From Bacillus sp. NTK071 (GTDB lineage: Bacteria; Bacillota; Bacilli; Bacillales; Guptibacillaceae), in assembly GCF_017303315.1 (NCBI RefSeq), contig NZ_JAFKOI010000003.1, positions 62,001-126,000 on the forward strand: a DNA stretch of 64,000 nt. Direction: 5' to 3'. Position 1 is the first letter of the stretch, and the number at the start of each line of letters is the position of its first letter. Below the pieces are notes generated by a model that was given only the letters and a program-made list of their open reading frames with translations, was not told the origin of the DNA and did not search any database. This document shows, one piece after another, positions 41,330 through 49,480 of the stretch. Position numbers and translations under genes: made by a program.

Positions 41330-42246
41330 ACTTATTTATAGTTGAGAAACCAGGATTGTATACGACCTATCAGGATTTAGGACGAACGGGATATATGAAG
41401 TACGGAGTACCAACGTCCGGTGCACTTGACCGCTTTGCTCTTGAAGTTGGTAATATTCTTGTTGCGAACGCGCGAGGGGCGACAGGTCTTGAAGTCACAA
41501 TGCAGGGACCAGAGCTTATTGCCCAGGAAACGTTCGTACTGGCGGTAACAGGTGGAGATCTATCACCGATGATTAACGGTAAGCGGATTCCGCTCTGGAA
41601 GTCTGTTCTGATTAAAAAAGGACAAGTGCTTGAATTCGGAAAGCCGAGACAGGGGGTTCGAGCATACATCACGGTTTCTGGAGGATTTGAAGCAGCAGAA
41701 TATATGGGAAGCACATCTGTTTATGAACCTGCAGGACTAGGACGTAGACTTCAAGCACGCGATGAACTTTATGGTGATCCTAAGAAATCAAAAACAGGAA
41801 CCGGGTTATATTACACCGAGATTCCTGAGTATGCTCGTCATGTTGAAGTTCGAGTTGTAAAAGGACCACATCATGAGCAAATATCGGAAAGCGTAGTGGA
41901 AAGTTTCTTCTCCTCTACCCATGAAGTATCTCCTCAATCGAACCGAATGGGGTATCGCCTTAGCTCAGATCTTGAAACCAATCATGATGGCGATGTCATT
42001 TCTGATGCTGTGCCAATTGGTGGAATCCAGCTCCCTGGAAACGGTCAGCCGATTATTCTTCTCGCCGATCGCCAAACGACGGGCGGTTATACAAGAATCG
42101 GAACGGTCATCGGTCCTGATTTGCCTTTAATCGCACAGCTTCCGCCCGGTGGAACGATTCGTTTTAATGAAGTTAGCGTTGAAGAAGCTCAAGAAGCCGC
42201 CATACAGCTCGAACGAAAGCTTCGAATTTGGAGTCGGATGACTTAA
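41326..42246 (+). CDS. pxpC: 5-oxoprolinase subunit PxpC
   Basis: A 306-residue KipA/PxpC (biotin-dependent carboxyltransferase-like, CT_A_B) protein: D-L-G-R-T-G-Y-x-K-Y-G-V-P-T-S-G-A-L-D, A-V-T-G-G-D-L-S-P, S-N-R-M-G-Y-R-L and P-I-G-G-I-Q-L-P-G-N-G-Q-P-I-I-L-L-A-D-R-Q-T-T-type. The start is GTG overlapping the pxpA stop. Third subunit of the oxoprolinase that recycles pyroglutamate. Its end overlaps the convergent 42243 gene by 4 bp. Confidence 0.94.
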   Translation: MNLFIVEKPGLYTTYQDLGRTGYMKYGVPTSGALDRFALEVGNILVANARGATGLEVTMQGPELIAQETFVLAVTGGDLSPMINGKRIPLWKSVLIKKGQVLEFGKPRQGVRAYITVSGGFEAAEYMGSTSVYEPAGLGRRLQARDELYGDPKKSKTGTGLYYTEIPEYARHVEVRVVKGPHHEQISESVVESFFSSTHEVSPQSNRMGYRLSSDLETNHDGDVISDAVPIGGIQLPGNGQPIILLADRQTTGGYTRIGTVIGPDLPLIAQLPPGGTIRFNEVSVEEAQEAAIQLERKLRIWSRMT

Positions 42247-42521
42247 CGAAGGTGCAGGTAGCTGTGAAGCTCATCCTTCACAAGCTCACCTTGATCCTGT
42301 TCGGTCATTTGCAGGCGATAGTGGTCTCCTTCAACCTCCGCTTGGAAGTTATAGAAGCCTTTATTATTAAGATAGTCGCTTAGATCTTCAATTTTTTCAC
42401 AATGAGAGAACAAAATTTTATTGCCCACATAATCATCGTTAACATAAACGTTATAGGTATCATGTGCATTTTTTATGGAATCAGCTTCCGCTGGATAAAA
42501 AATCGGGAATTGTTCCGGCAT
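42243..42521 (-). CDS. Conserved hypothetical protein, 92 residues
   Basis: A 92-residue, acidic soluble protein. I do not recognise a family. It begins M-P-E-Q-F-P-I-F-Y-P-A, contains Y-N-V-Y-V-N-D-D-Y-V-G-N-K-I-L-F and ends in a His-containing tail. GGAGGG lies 7 bp before the ATG, so it is likely translated. No membrane helix or signal peptide. It converges on pxpC with a 4-bp overlap and is divergent from the aldehyde dehydrogenase gene. Confidence 0.7.
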   Translation of the reverse strand: MPEQFPIFYPAEADSIKNAHDTYNVYVNDDYVGNKILFSHCEKIEDLSDYLNNKGFYNFQAEVEGDHYRLQMTEQDQGELVKDELHSYLHLR

Positions 42522-42667
42522 TCTGTCTCCCTCCTTTCTTTAGGGATTACTATCAATTTGTCCTTCCCGAGCTTTTTGTATGTTGGAAAATCATTCTGCA
42601 TACTGCTTGGTTTATTTCTTTTAACAAGCGGGAACCTTCTTTAACATACACCAAAGGAGGATTATTC

Positions 42668-44125
42668 ATGGCTAACACATATACAAAGCAATTTATTGAC
42701 GGCGAATGGGTTACGGGTTCGAGCGACAAAACTGTAACAAATTATAATCCATTTTCCGGTGAGGAATTATTTACATTACAATCAGCATCTGAAGAAGATC
42801 TTGATCACGCATATAAAGTCGCGAAAGAAGCTCAGAAATCTTGGGCTCAGACAACACCTGGCAAGCGTCAGCAAATTCTTGATAAAGTGGCGGCACTAAT
42901 GACCGAACGGAAAGAAGAAATTATCGACTGGCTCGTTAAAGAGTCCGGTAGTACGAAGATCAAAGCAAATGTCGAATGGGCAGCAGCTGCTCGCGTTGTG
43001 AAAGAGTCTGCCTCTTTCCCATATCGTATGAAAGGTCAAATTGCACCTTCTGATACACCTGGTAAAGAAAACCGCATTTACAAAAGTGCGAAAGGCGTAA
43101 TCGGCGTTATTGGACCGTGGAACTTCCCGCTTCACCTTTCCATGCGTTCCGTTGCACCAGCGATTGCTACAGGTAACTCCGTTGTATTGAAACCTGCATC
43201 AGAGACACCTGTAACAGCTGGTTTCTTAATTGCAGAGCTATTTGAAGAAGCTGGTCTACCGAAAGGCGTGCTAAACGTTGTAGCCGGTCGTGGTTCTGAG
43301 ATTGGCGATGCGTTTGTCACACATCCAATTCCGAAGTTGATTTCTTTCACAGGTTCAACGGAAGTTGGTCAGCATATCGGCGAGCTTGCTGGGAAGAACA
43401 TTAAAGAAACAGCTCTAGAGCTTGGTGGTAATAACGTCTTTGTCGTGATGGACGATGCGGATATCGATCAGGCCGCTGAATCTGCCGCATTCGGTAAATT
43501 CCTGCATCAAGGTCAAATTTGCATGGCCATTAACCGCATTATCGTTCACGAAAGCATTCATGATGAGTTCGTAGAAGCGTTTAAAGAAAAAGTCGCTTCC
43601 CTACAAGTTGGCGATCCAGCTGACGCGAAAACAGCTGTTGGTCCACTTATCAACAAAGATGCTGTTGAGCGTATTCAAGAATCGCTTAACAAGTCTCTTG
43701 AACAAGGCGCTGAGAAAATTTATGGTGGCGAAGTGGAAGGCAACGTGATGCATCCAGTTATTCTAACGAACGTTACGAATGACATGCCGATTGCGAAAGA
43801 CGAAATCTTCGGTGCCGTTGCACCAATTCTAAAATTCAGCACAGATGAAGAAGCGATTGAAATGGCGAATGCTTCTCAATATGGTCTTAGTGGCTCTGTT
43901 CATTCTCGCGACTTAAACCGCGGTGTTCAGATTGCTCATCAAATTGAAACAGGCATGGTTCACATTAACGACCAGCCGGTTAACGATGAAGCGCATATGG
44001 CATTCGGTGGTGAAAAGGAATCCGGTCTCGGTCGATTTGGCGGAGAATGGGCTCTTGATAAATTCACAACTGTGAAATGGATTTCTGTTCAGCAAGAACG
44101 CCGTCAATATCCGTTTTTCCAATAA
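42668..44125 (+). CDS. Aldehyde dehydrogenase (YfmT/vanillin dehydrogenase type)
   Basis: A 485-residue NAD(P)-dependent aldehyde dehydrogenase. Motifs: I-G-P-W-N-F-P-L (active-site Asn), S-F-T-G-S-T-E-V-G (cofactor), E-L-G-G-N-N (catalytic Glu), and H-Q-G-Q-I-C-M-A-I-N-R (catalytic Cys). Length and the Q-I-C-M block resemble B. subtilis YfmT, active on aromatic aldehydes; substrate here is inferred. The ATG at 42668 has AAAGGAGG before it; upstream in-frame sequence is not coding. It stands alone between the 42243 gene and a solo repeat. Confidence 0.88.
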   Translation: MANTYTKQFIDGEWVTGSSDKTVTNYNPFSGEELFTLQSASEEDLDHAYKVAKEAQKSWAQTTPGKRQQILDKVAALMTERKEEIIDWLVKESGSTKIKANVEWAAAARVVKESASFPYRMKGQIAPSDTPGKENRIYKSAKGVIGVIGPWNFPLHLSMRSVAPAIATGNSVVLKPASETPVTAGFLIAELFEEAGLPKGVLNVVAGRGSEIGDAFVTHPIPKLISFTGSTEVGQHIGELAGKNIKETALELGGNNVFVVMDDADIDQAAESAAFGKFLHQGQICMAINRIIVHESIHDEFVEAFKEKVASLQVGDPADAKTAVGPLINKDAVERIQESLNKSLEQGAEKIYGGEVEGNVMHPVILTNVTNDMPIAKDEIFGAVAPILKFSTDEEAIEMANASQYGLSGSVHSRDLNRGVQIAHQIETGMVHINDQPVNDEAHMAFGGEKESGLGRFGGEWALDKFTTVKWISVQQERRQYPFFQ

Positions 44126-44134
44126 ACTGTTTTT

Positions 44135-44215
44135 CGCAGACATTGATGCTATAAGAGTAGGGATAATTTCCGCTCCATTCAGCTAAATGTGTAGTTTTTT
44201 AATGAAAACAACATC
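44135..44215 (+). repeat. Modular repeat, copy D (solo, core lost)
   Basis: Left flank TTGATGCTATAAGAGTAGG and right flank ATTCAGCTAAATGTG are joined by a single TTCCGCTCCA (44168-44177), with the whole GC-rich core missing. This is the product expected from recombination between the two direct repeats of a full copy. Confidence 0.78.
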
Positions 44216-44336
44216 CTTTACAAAAGGAAGCTAACAATATACATTCAGAGTCCTCGTTTCCTCGAGGGCTCTTCTTTTAAGTTGCTTTTTATTTTCATTT
44301 TTGAAAAAATAAGAGATGACATGGGGAGGGACACAT

Positions 44337-44849
44337 ATGATTGAAATTCGTGAGGAAAACGCGGCTGACCATGGAGCGATTTTGAAGATTTTAAGGGAAG
44401 CCTTTAACGGAGAAGATGAGGTCCAGCTTGTGAATCGAATTAAGGACTCTGAAAGCTTCATTCCAGAGCTATCGCTTGTTGCACTGCATAACCGCAGTGA
44501 ACCTGTCGGATACATCCTTTTCACCAAAATTGAAATACTCACAGAAAAAGGACGGATCCCTTCCCTAGCTCTTGCGCCAGTTGCCGTAGTGCCTGAACTG
44601 CAAAATGAAGGTGTTGGCAATCTGCTTATTAAGGATGGCATGATGAGGGCAACATCTCTTGGCTACCGACATGTCGTTGTTCTTGGTCATAAGGATTATT
44701 ATCCGAAATTCGGTTTTGTTCCGGCTTCCGAAAAGAACATCACAGGACCGTTCAATGCAGGAGATTCATTCATGGTAAGAGAACTTAAGAAAGACTCTCT
44801 GAAAGAGGTAAATGGAGAAGTTGTCTACCCTTCTGCTTTCGGCGTGTAG
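44337..44849 (+). CDS. GNAT-family N-acetyltransferase
   Basis: A 170-residue acetyltransferase of the YhbS-like group. N-terminal I-E-I-R-E-E-N-A-A-D-H-G-A-I; acetyl-CoA-binding motif A L-A-P-V-A-V-V-P-E-L-Q-N-E-G-V-G-N-L-L-I (Q-x-x-G-x-G/N); then V-V-L-G-H-K-D-Y-Y-P-K-F-G-F. Substrate unknown. ATG 44337 with GGGAGGG upstream; a start 7 codons upstream lacks an RBS. Confidence 0.88.
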   Translation: MIEIREENAADHGAILKILREAFNGEDEVQLVNRIKDSESFIPELSLVALHNRSEPVGYILFTKIEILTEKGRIPSLALAPVAVVPELQNEGVGNLLIKDGMMRATSLGYRHVVVLGHKDYYPKFGFVPASEKNITGPFNAGDSFMVRELKKDSLKEVNGEVVYPSAFGV

Positions 44850-44860
44850 ATTTTTGACAC

Positions 44861-44887
44861 AAAAAAAAGCCGCTTCATTAGCGGCTT
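44861..44887 (-). terminator. Terminator of ywdI (bidirectional hairpin)
   Basis: AAGCCGCT-TCATT-AGCGGCTT with a TTTTTTTT run on the minus side; shared with the convergent GNAT gene. Confidence 0.85.
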
Positions 44888-44891
44888 CACG

Positions 44892-45185
44892 TTAGAAGTC
44901 GAAGATGGATTCCTCGTTCGCATCTTCTTCTTTCATCGGTTTTGAAGAGAGAGACTGTTGTTGAACTGGTGCCTGTGGTGGTCGCGCCTGCTGTGCGAGC
45001 GGTTGAGTCTTTCGTTTAGGCTTTGATTCCGATGCCTGTATCAACATGTCACAATAGGTTTTGATGGCAATGAGCTCTTCGCGAATGCCATCCACATCTG
45101 CGTCATTTTCTTCAACGTTATACGTTAGCTGTTTCATACGAGAATTCATTTGATGAACCAGCTGATCAATTGGTATATCTTTCAT
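44892..45185 (-). CDS. ywdI: YwdI-like DUF5327 protein
   Basis: A 97-residue protein. Residues 1-55 form a helical domain (I-P-I-D-Q-L-V-H-Q-M-N-S-R-M-K-Q-L, I-R-E-E-L-I-A-I-K-T-Y-C-D-M-L-I); the rest is a Pro/Gln-rich linker ending in an acidic E-E-S-I-F-D-F tail, possibly a docking motif. This resembles the DUF5327/YwdI family; function unknown. In B. subtilis ywdI is next to ywdJ-ywdK-ywdL; here ywdK and gerQ lie 43 kb to the left. Confidence 0.75.
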   Translation of the reverse strand: MKDIPIDQLVHQMNSRMKQLTYNVEENDADVDGIREELIAIKTYCDMLIQASESKPKRKTQPLAQQARPPQAPVQQQSLSSKPMKEEDANEESIFDF

Positions 45186-45279
45186 GTCGGTAAACTCCTT
45201 TAAATTGAAGGATCTTTATCACAAGTGTACCAAATCAAAGCGTAAATGAACAAAATTATAAAAGGTAGGAGATTAAACA

Positions 45280-45828
45280 ATGGATACACTTAACGAAGTA
45301 CTAAAGTTTAACGAACAGTTTGTTGCGAACAAAGAGTACGAACCTTTCGAAACTACAGGTCTTCCTGATAAAAAGGTTGTCATTCTATCTTGTATGGACA
45401 CACGTCTCGTTGAATTACTTCCACGTGCCATGAATTTAAAAAATGGTGATGTGAAAATCGTAAAGAATGCCGGTGCAGTCGTTAGCCACCCATTTGATAG
45501 CATTATGCGAAGCCTTCTGATTGCGGTTTATGAACTTCAAGCTGAAGAAGTTTGGGTTATCGGCCACCATGATTGTGGCAATGGGAAAGTCGATCCTGAT
45601 GCGCTTATACATAAAATGGAGGAAAACGTGACAGAAGAAGTAGTCGCTTCTTTAAAGCACGTTGGGATTGACCTTCATTCATGGCTTAAAGGCTTTAAAA
45701 CCGTTTATGAGGGTGTAAACGATAGCGTTTCAGTGATTCAAAATCATCCTCTTCTTCCGAAAAACACACCTGTTCACGGACTTGTGATTGACCCTGCTAC
45801 TGGGAAATTAGAGCGAGTGACAGAATAA
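45280..45828 (+). CDS. Beta-carbonic anhydrase
   Basis: A 182-residue enzyme. Zinc ligands in S-C-M-D-T-R (Cys38, Asp40-Arg42 dyad) and G-H-H-D-C-G (His, Cys) are intact, so it should interconvert CO2 and bicarbonate in the cytoplasm. Close to the small YtiB-type beta class of Bacillus. RBS AGGAG upstream. It converges on a DJ-1-like gene over a shared terminator. Confidence 0.92.
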   Translation: MDTLNEVLKFNEQFVANKEYEPFETTGLPDKKVVILSCMDTRLVELLPRAMNLKNGDVKIVKNAGAVVSHPFDSIMRSLLIAVYELQAEEVWVIGHHDCGNGKVDPDALIHKMEENVTEEVVASLKHVGIDLHSWLKGFKTVYEGVNDSVSVIQNHPLLPKNTPVHGLVIDPATGKLERVTE

Positions 45829-45830
45829 TC

Positions 45831-45868
45831 AAAAGCTCACTCCTAAGGACAGGAGTGAGCTTTTTTTT
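45831..45868. terminator. Bidirectional terminator
   Basis: AAAAGCTCACTCCT / AGGAGTGAGCTTTT with T-runs on both strands, between convergent genes. Confidence 0.9.
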
Positions 45869-46391
45869 AAGAATTAGCTAAAACGTCTGCGAACGCTTTT
45901 CCGTATTGCGGTAGATCTGGTGGGCGACGAGCAGATACGAGATGACCGTCAATCACGACAGGTTCATCAATCCACGTTGCACCGGCATTTTCCATGTCAT
46001 CTCGGATGCCTGGCGTGCTTGTGACTTTCTTACCTTCAAGTACTTTTGCAGAAATCAGCACCCATCCCGCATGGCAAATTTGTCCGATTGGCTTTTTGTT
46101 TTCTTCCATATGCTGCACCATTTTCAGAACAGAAGGGAAACGGCGAATCTTATCTGGTGCCCAGCCTCCTGGTACAAGAATTGCATCATAATCAGCTGGG
46201 TTAATGTCGTCATACGCATAGTCGGATACGACAGGTACACCGTACTTTCCGATATACTTCTCGCCAGCTTTTTCCCCAACGTAGTGAACGGTTGCGCCTT
46301 CTTCAATCAAGCGGTAATAAGGGTATGTGAGTTCAAGGTCTTCATATTCATGATGAACAAGACTAATGACTTTTTTATTTGATAAACGCAT
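45867..46391 (-). CDS. DJ-1/PfpI-family protein (GSP18/YfkM type)
   Basis: A 174-residue class I glutamine amidotransferase-like protein: E-D-L-E-L-T-Y-P-Y, V-P-G-G-W-A-P-D, Q-I-C-H-A-G-W (nucleophilic Cys, followed by His) and V-S-A-R-R-P-P-D-L-P. Most similar to the PfpI/YraA/YfkM group, proteins linked to stress and repair of glyoxal damage. A SigB-like promoter lies upstream (46441-46416), as for B. subtilis yfkM. RBS GGAGGTG. Confidence 0.88.
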   Translation of the reverse strand: MRLSNKKVISLVHHEYEDLELTYPYYRLIEEGATVHYVGEKAGEKYIGKYGVPVVSDYAYDDINPADYDAILVPGGWAPDKIRRFPSVLKMVQHMEENKKPIGQICHAGWVLISAKVLEGKKVTSTPGIRDDMENAGATWIDEPVVIDGHLVSARRPPDLPQYGKAFADVLANS

Positions 46392-46415
46392 GTTACCACC
46401 TCCATGTTCTACGAT

Positions 46416-46441
46416 ATACCATTTTAACCCGATTTCAAAAC
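46416..46441 (-). promoter_or_regulatory. Possible SigB promoter of the DJ-1-like gene
   Basis: Minus strand GTTTTG, 14 bp, TGGTAT; consensus GTTTAA-N12-14-GGGTAT. It sits 25-50 bp upstream of the start. Confidence 0.42.
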
Positions 46442-46615
46442 GAATGCGTTTTTCATTTTGTTAATAGGGTAAGAAATTGGTACCTATTCCATTTGCTACA
46501 GAATAGCGCAAAACGCATTCAAATTCATTGCTATCAAGGACTTTTGCTCCCCACGCTCTTCTAGTAAAGACATTTCAATTTGGGGATACTACATAGTATT
46601 AAAGGAGAGATACAC

Positions 46616-47437
46616 ATGGATGTTGGTCTTCTACTGGAATATGGCTGGGTGCTCCTCGTTCTAATTGGTCTCGAGGGTGTGCTTGCTGCAGACAACGCTC
46701 TCGTAATGGCAATTATGGTAAAGCATCTCGATCCAGTAAAACGTAAAAAAGCACTATTTTATGGATTAGGCGGAGCATTTGTCTTTCGTTTTGGCTCCCT
46801 CTTTATCATTTCATTTCTTGTTGATATCTGGCAGGTACAGGCGATCGGGGCAATCTATCTCCTGTTTCTCAGCTTAAATCATATTGTGAAAAAATTTGTT
46901 CTTGGTGATCGTAAAAAAGATAATCAGAAGAAAAAGCCGAAAGAAGGTTCAGGTTTTTGGACGACTGTTTTAAAAGTGGAGCTTGCTGATATTGCGTTTG
47001 CGGTAGACTCCATTCTAGCTGCAGTAGCATTAGCTCTCACACTCCCGAACACGAACCTGCCTAAAGTCGGTGGCATGGACGGTGGTCAGTTTGCTGTTAT
47101 CCTTACAGGGGGTATTATCGGTCTTATCATTATGCGGTTTGCTGCCAACTATTTTGTTAAACTGCTTCACCGCAAACCAGGATTGGAAACAGCTGCTTTC
47201 GTCATCGTTGGTTGGGTTGGGGTGAAACTTGCTATCTACACACTTGCTCATCCAAATCTTGGCATTCTTGCTGAAGACTTCCCTAAAGAGCCAGCCTGGA
47301 AAATCACTTTCTGGGGTGTACTCGTTGCCATTGCGCTAGGGGGTTGGTTTCTTTCTTCAGAAAGAGACGAAAACGAACGGGAAGACGAGAACGAAGATAC
47401 GCTTGAAGAAGAAGACGACGAAGCAGATGAGTTCTAA
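46616..47437 (+). CDS. TerC-family membrane protein (YceF/YkoY type)
   Basis: A 273-residue TerC protein with about eight membrane helices. Signature L-E-G-V-L-A-A-D-N-A-L-V-M-A and a second K-V-E-L-A-D-I-A-F-A-V-D-S-I-L-A-A-V-A-type block (paired Asp residues in the transport site). The C-terminal tail (248-273) is almost all Glu/Asp. Bacillus homologues export Mn(II) and help metallate secreted enzymes. RBS AAAGGAG before ATG 46616. I looked for a yybP-ykoY Mn riboswitch in the 220-bp leader and saw none. Confidence 0.9.
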   Translation: MDVGLLLEYGWVLLVLIGLEGVLAADNALVMAIMVKHLDPVKRKKALFYGLGGAFVFRFGSLFIISFLVDIWQVQAIGAIYLLFLSLNHIVKKFVLGDRKKDNQKKKPKEGSGFWTTVLKVELADIAFAVDSILAAVALALTLPNTNLPKVGGMDGGQFAVILTGGIIGLIIMRFAANYFVKLLHRKPGLETAAFVIVGWVGVKLAIYTLAHPNLGILAEDFPKEPAWKITFWGVLVAIALGGWFLSSERDENEREDENEDTLEEEDDEADEF

Positions 47438-47446
47438 AAGTAGAAG

Positions 47447-47472
47447 AACAGGTGCCGATTCGGCACCTGTTC
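47447..47472. terminator. Bidirectional terminator between terC and DUF1499 genes
   Basis: AACAGGTGCCGA / TTCGGCACCTGTT perfect hairpin between convergent genes. Confidence 0.85.
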
Positions 47473-47473
47473 T

Positions 47474-47851
47474 TTATTTCTGGAAAGCTTCCTTGATTTC
47501 TTCCATACGCTTTTTATTAACGCCAAAGTCCGAATATCCTTTACGTGAAGCGGAGCGGAAATGGATGTGTTCACTCGCTGTATCAATGTAAAATTCAATG
47601 TCATCTACAAATTTCATGAGCTTAGACGTTTCCTCCGCACGTATGTAGTGCGTGTCTGTCTCTACAATCTTCGTACGATCCCGATTGGATAAGATGGCTT
47701 TTAACTTGGTTACTGCCTCTTCAGCAGTTCCTGTATAAGGAATTGGTTTCATTCCATGCTTCTCGTCCGTACTCTGACTTGCTACACAGTTTGGTTTATC
47801 TGGACAGGGAGCTAATTTTCCTTGCTTAACACCTAGTTGTTCTGAACTCAT
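47474..47851 (-). CDS. DUF1499 family protein
   Basis: A 125-residue soluble DUF1499 protein: C-P-D-K-P-N-C-V-A-S-Q near the start, T-D-T-H-Y-I-R-A-E, F-V-D-D-I-E-F-Y-I-D and the hallmark I-H-F-R-S-A-S-R-x-G-Y-S-D-F-G-V-N. Two Cys residues in C-P-x-x-P-N-C may bind metal or form a disulfide. Function unknown. No lipoprotein signal is seen. Confidence 0.88.
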   Translation of the reverse strand: MSSEQLGVKQGKLAPCPDKPNCVASQSTDEKHGMKPIPYTGTAEEAVTKLKAILSNRDRTKIVETDTHYIRAEETSKLMKFVDDIEFYIDTASEHIHFRSASRKGYSDFGVNKKRMEEIKEAFQK

Positions 47852-47958
47852 TTCGATCGCCTCCTGATATAATTGCTCTACTTTCGTTATACCCTTTCAT
47901 GTTAGGTCTTGAACATATTATGGCTTACTTTAGTGAAATCAATAGCACATTGATGAAT

Positions 47959-47990
47959 AATGGGGGTCAGGCTCGAGCCTGACCCCCATT
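47959..47990. repeat. GGGGGTCAGGC palindrome, left copy
   Basis: A perfect 32-bp palindrome with arms AATGGGGGTCAGGCTC / GAGCCTGACCCCCATT. A near-identical one lies at 49124-49153. It is 20 bp past the end of the ECF gene and could end its transcript. Confidence 0.88.
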
Positions 47991-48009
47991 ACGTTAAAGC
48001 ATTAAAACT

Positions 48010-49008
48010 TCATTCATTTTTCTTACTCGCCTGATATACCTTCAGTAACTCTTCTACCTCTACTCCATCAATTGTCATACCTTCTAAATCCGATTTCTCA
48101 ATCTTAACACCCTTCAAATTACAATCCGTCAGTGTGCTACCATGAAGGTCGCAGTTTTCAAAAAGAAGCGGGAGGTGCTCTTCTCTTCGCCCTGCTGCAA
48201 AATGGTCCTCTGGTGGCAAACCTATATTCCGAAACACCGCCCCTCCCATTTGTGCATCTTCAATTTTAAGATCGCTGAGATCAATGTCACGAAATGATAT
48301 GCCGCTCATATTCATATTCGTAAAGGTGGCTTCTACCATATAGGCATCAGAAAAAATGGATTGCGCCAGATTAGAGTTCATGAAATTGGCATTCGTTAAC
48401 TCAACCTGGTCAAAGAGTGCACTACGAAGGCGTAGCTCTTTAAATACTTTCCGCTCGAATTCTTCTCCAACATTTTGTTCATTCAATTTCTTTTCAACCA
48501 TCTCAATCAGCTCCTTTTTCATTCTAGCTCGTGCTCGGCGAATACGACTTTCAACAGCTGACGTTGTGAGTTCTAACATAGACGCGATTTCAACCATGGA
48601 ATAACCACCCATATAGAAAAGCACGACAGGTGTCCGAACGTCCTCATTCAAACCATTTAGAGCCTGCCACACCACTTCATTGGGCTCAAGATTTTCATCT
48701 TCAAAGTGATGTAATAGCTCTTTCTCCTTAAAAGATTCCTCAAGTGCACGAACCATTCTTTTTCGTTTTCTCTTCCAGTCTAGACTCATATTTCGAACGA
48801 TACTCGTTAGCCAGCTTCCCACTTTACGAGAATCCTCTAGGGTTTCCTGTTTAAGGAATGCTTTAATAAACGCCTCCTGTGCAACATCCTGCGCGAGATG
48901 GTAATCGCCAAGGATACTGTAAGCTATAGCATACAGTGCGTTCCCATAATGATGAACCACCTGTCGAAACCCTTCTTCTGTTTGCCATTCCACCTGTTGT
49001 TGACTCAC
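48010..49008 (-). CDS. ECF-type sigma factor fused to pentapeptide repeats
   Basis: A 332-residue protein. Residues about 14-75 are sigma region 2 (Y-G-N-A-L-Y-A-I-A-Y-S-I-L-G-D-Y-H-L-A-Q-D-V-A-Q-E-A-F), 117-167 region 4 (R-T-P-V-V-L-F-Y-M-G-G-Y-S-M-V-E-I-A-S-M-L, V-E-S-R-I-R-R-A-R). After a short linker, 190-318 are pentapeptide repeats (A-L-F-D-Q, A-N-F-M-N, S-N-L-A-Q, A-T-F-T-N, C-D-L-H-G, C-N-L-K-G, S-D-L-E-G), a right-handed quadrilateral beta helix. I chose GTG 49008 (AGGTGA upstream); the frame opens to an ATG at 49092. No anti-sigma gene is adjacent, so the C-terminal domain may be the regulator. Confidence 0.88.
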   Translation of the reverse strand: MSQQQVEWQTEEGFRQVVHHYGNALYAIAYSILGDYHLAQDVAQEAFIKAFLKQETLEDSRKVGSWLTSIVRNMSLDWKRKRKRMVRALEESFKEKELLHHFEDENLEPNEVVWQALNGLNEDVRTPVVLFYMGGYSMVEIASMLELTTSAVESRIRRARARMKKELIEMVEKKLNEQNVGEEFERKVFKELRLRSALFDQVELTNANFMNSNLAQSIFSDAYMVEATFTNMNMSGISFRDIDLSDLKIEDAQMGGAVFRNIGLPPEDHFAAGRREEHLPLLFENCDLHGSTLTDCNLKGVKIEKSDLEGMTIDGVEVEELLKVYQASKKNE

Positions 49009-49123
49009 ATCTCTCACCTCACCAAAGCTTTCACTTATATAGACGTCTCTCACTCTTGGATTCCGTCGCCAACTAAAAAATAGTGCACTCACTTAGTCCG
49101 CTCTAGAAAGACAAATGTGTGTG

Positions 49124-49153
49124 AAGGGGGTCAGGCTCGCGCCTGACCCCCTT
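49124..49153. repeat. GGGGGTCAGGC palindrome, right copy
   Basis: Arms AAGGGGGTCAGGC / GCCTGACCCCCTT around TCGC. Same family as 47959-47990. The two bracket the ECF sigma gene. Confidence 0.88.
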
Positions 49154-49267
49154 TTATATTCATTTAAAAATAAAATTCAAAAAGAGGACAGATAGGGGTC
49201 TTCCCACTCTTTTCGCTGCATATATTTGTAGGGCAATAAAAATATTTCTTTCAAAGGGAGTGCTGAT

Positions 49268-49459
49268 ATGTTGGATCGAACATTGCTTTTCGTAGCCGCT
49301 ATGATTGCTGGTTTTGCTTTGGTTCGTCTGTCTGAGGCTGATTCATTCTTGTCTAGTCTCAATCCAGTCTTCGAAGTTGTTGGCTTTGTAGCAGCGCTAT
49401 TATTTGCACTTGTCTTGATCTACAAAGGCGTCATGGCTATTTTACCTCGGAAAGCGTAA
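49268..49459 (+). CDS. Small two-helix membrane protein
   Basis: A 63-residue protein with two hydrophobic helices (about 5-22 and 35-58) and a short charged turn (R-L-S-E-A-D-S). AAAGGGAG lies about 8 bp before the ATG. No family recognised. It is likely real because of the RBS and the clear membrane topology, but there is no functional clue; it stands alone. Confidence 0.6.
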   Translation: MLDRTLLFVAAMIAGFALVRLSEADSFLSSLNPVFEVVGFVAALLFALVLIYKGVMAILPRKA

Positions 49460-49480
49460 GCGCTTTCCACTCCTGAAAGA

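Noticed and set aside
42464-42667. 68-codon N-terminal extension of the aldehyde dehydrogenase
   Set aside because: Not similar to the family; a strong RBS precedes the ATG at 42668.
45876-46382. Long plus-strand frames opposite the DJ-1-like gene
   Set aside because: Shadows of the real minus-strand gene without ribosome sites.
46442-46615. yybP-ykoY manganese riboswitch before the TerC gene
   Set aside because: The conserved loop sequences of that motif were not found in the leader.
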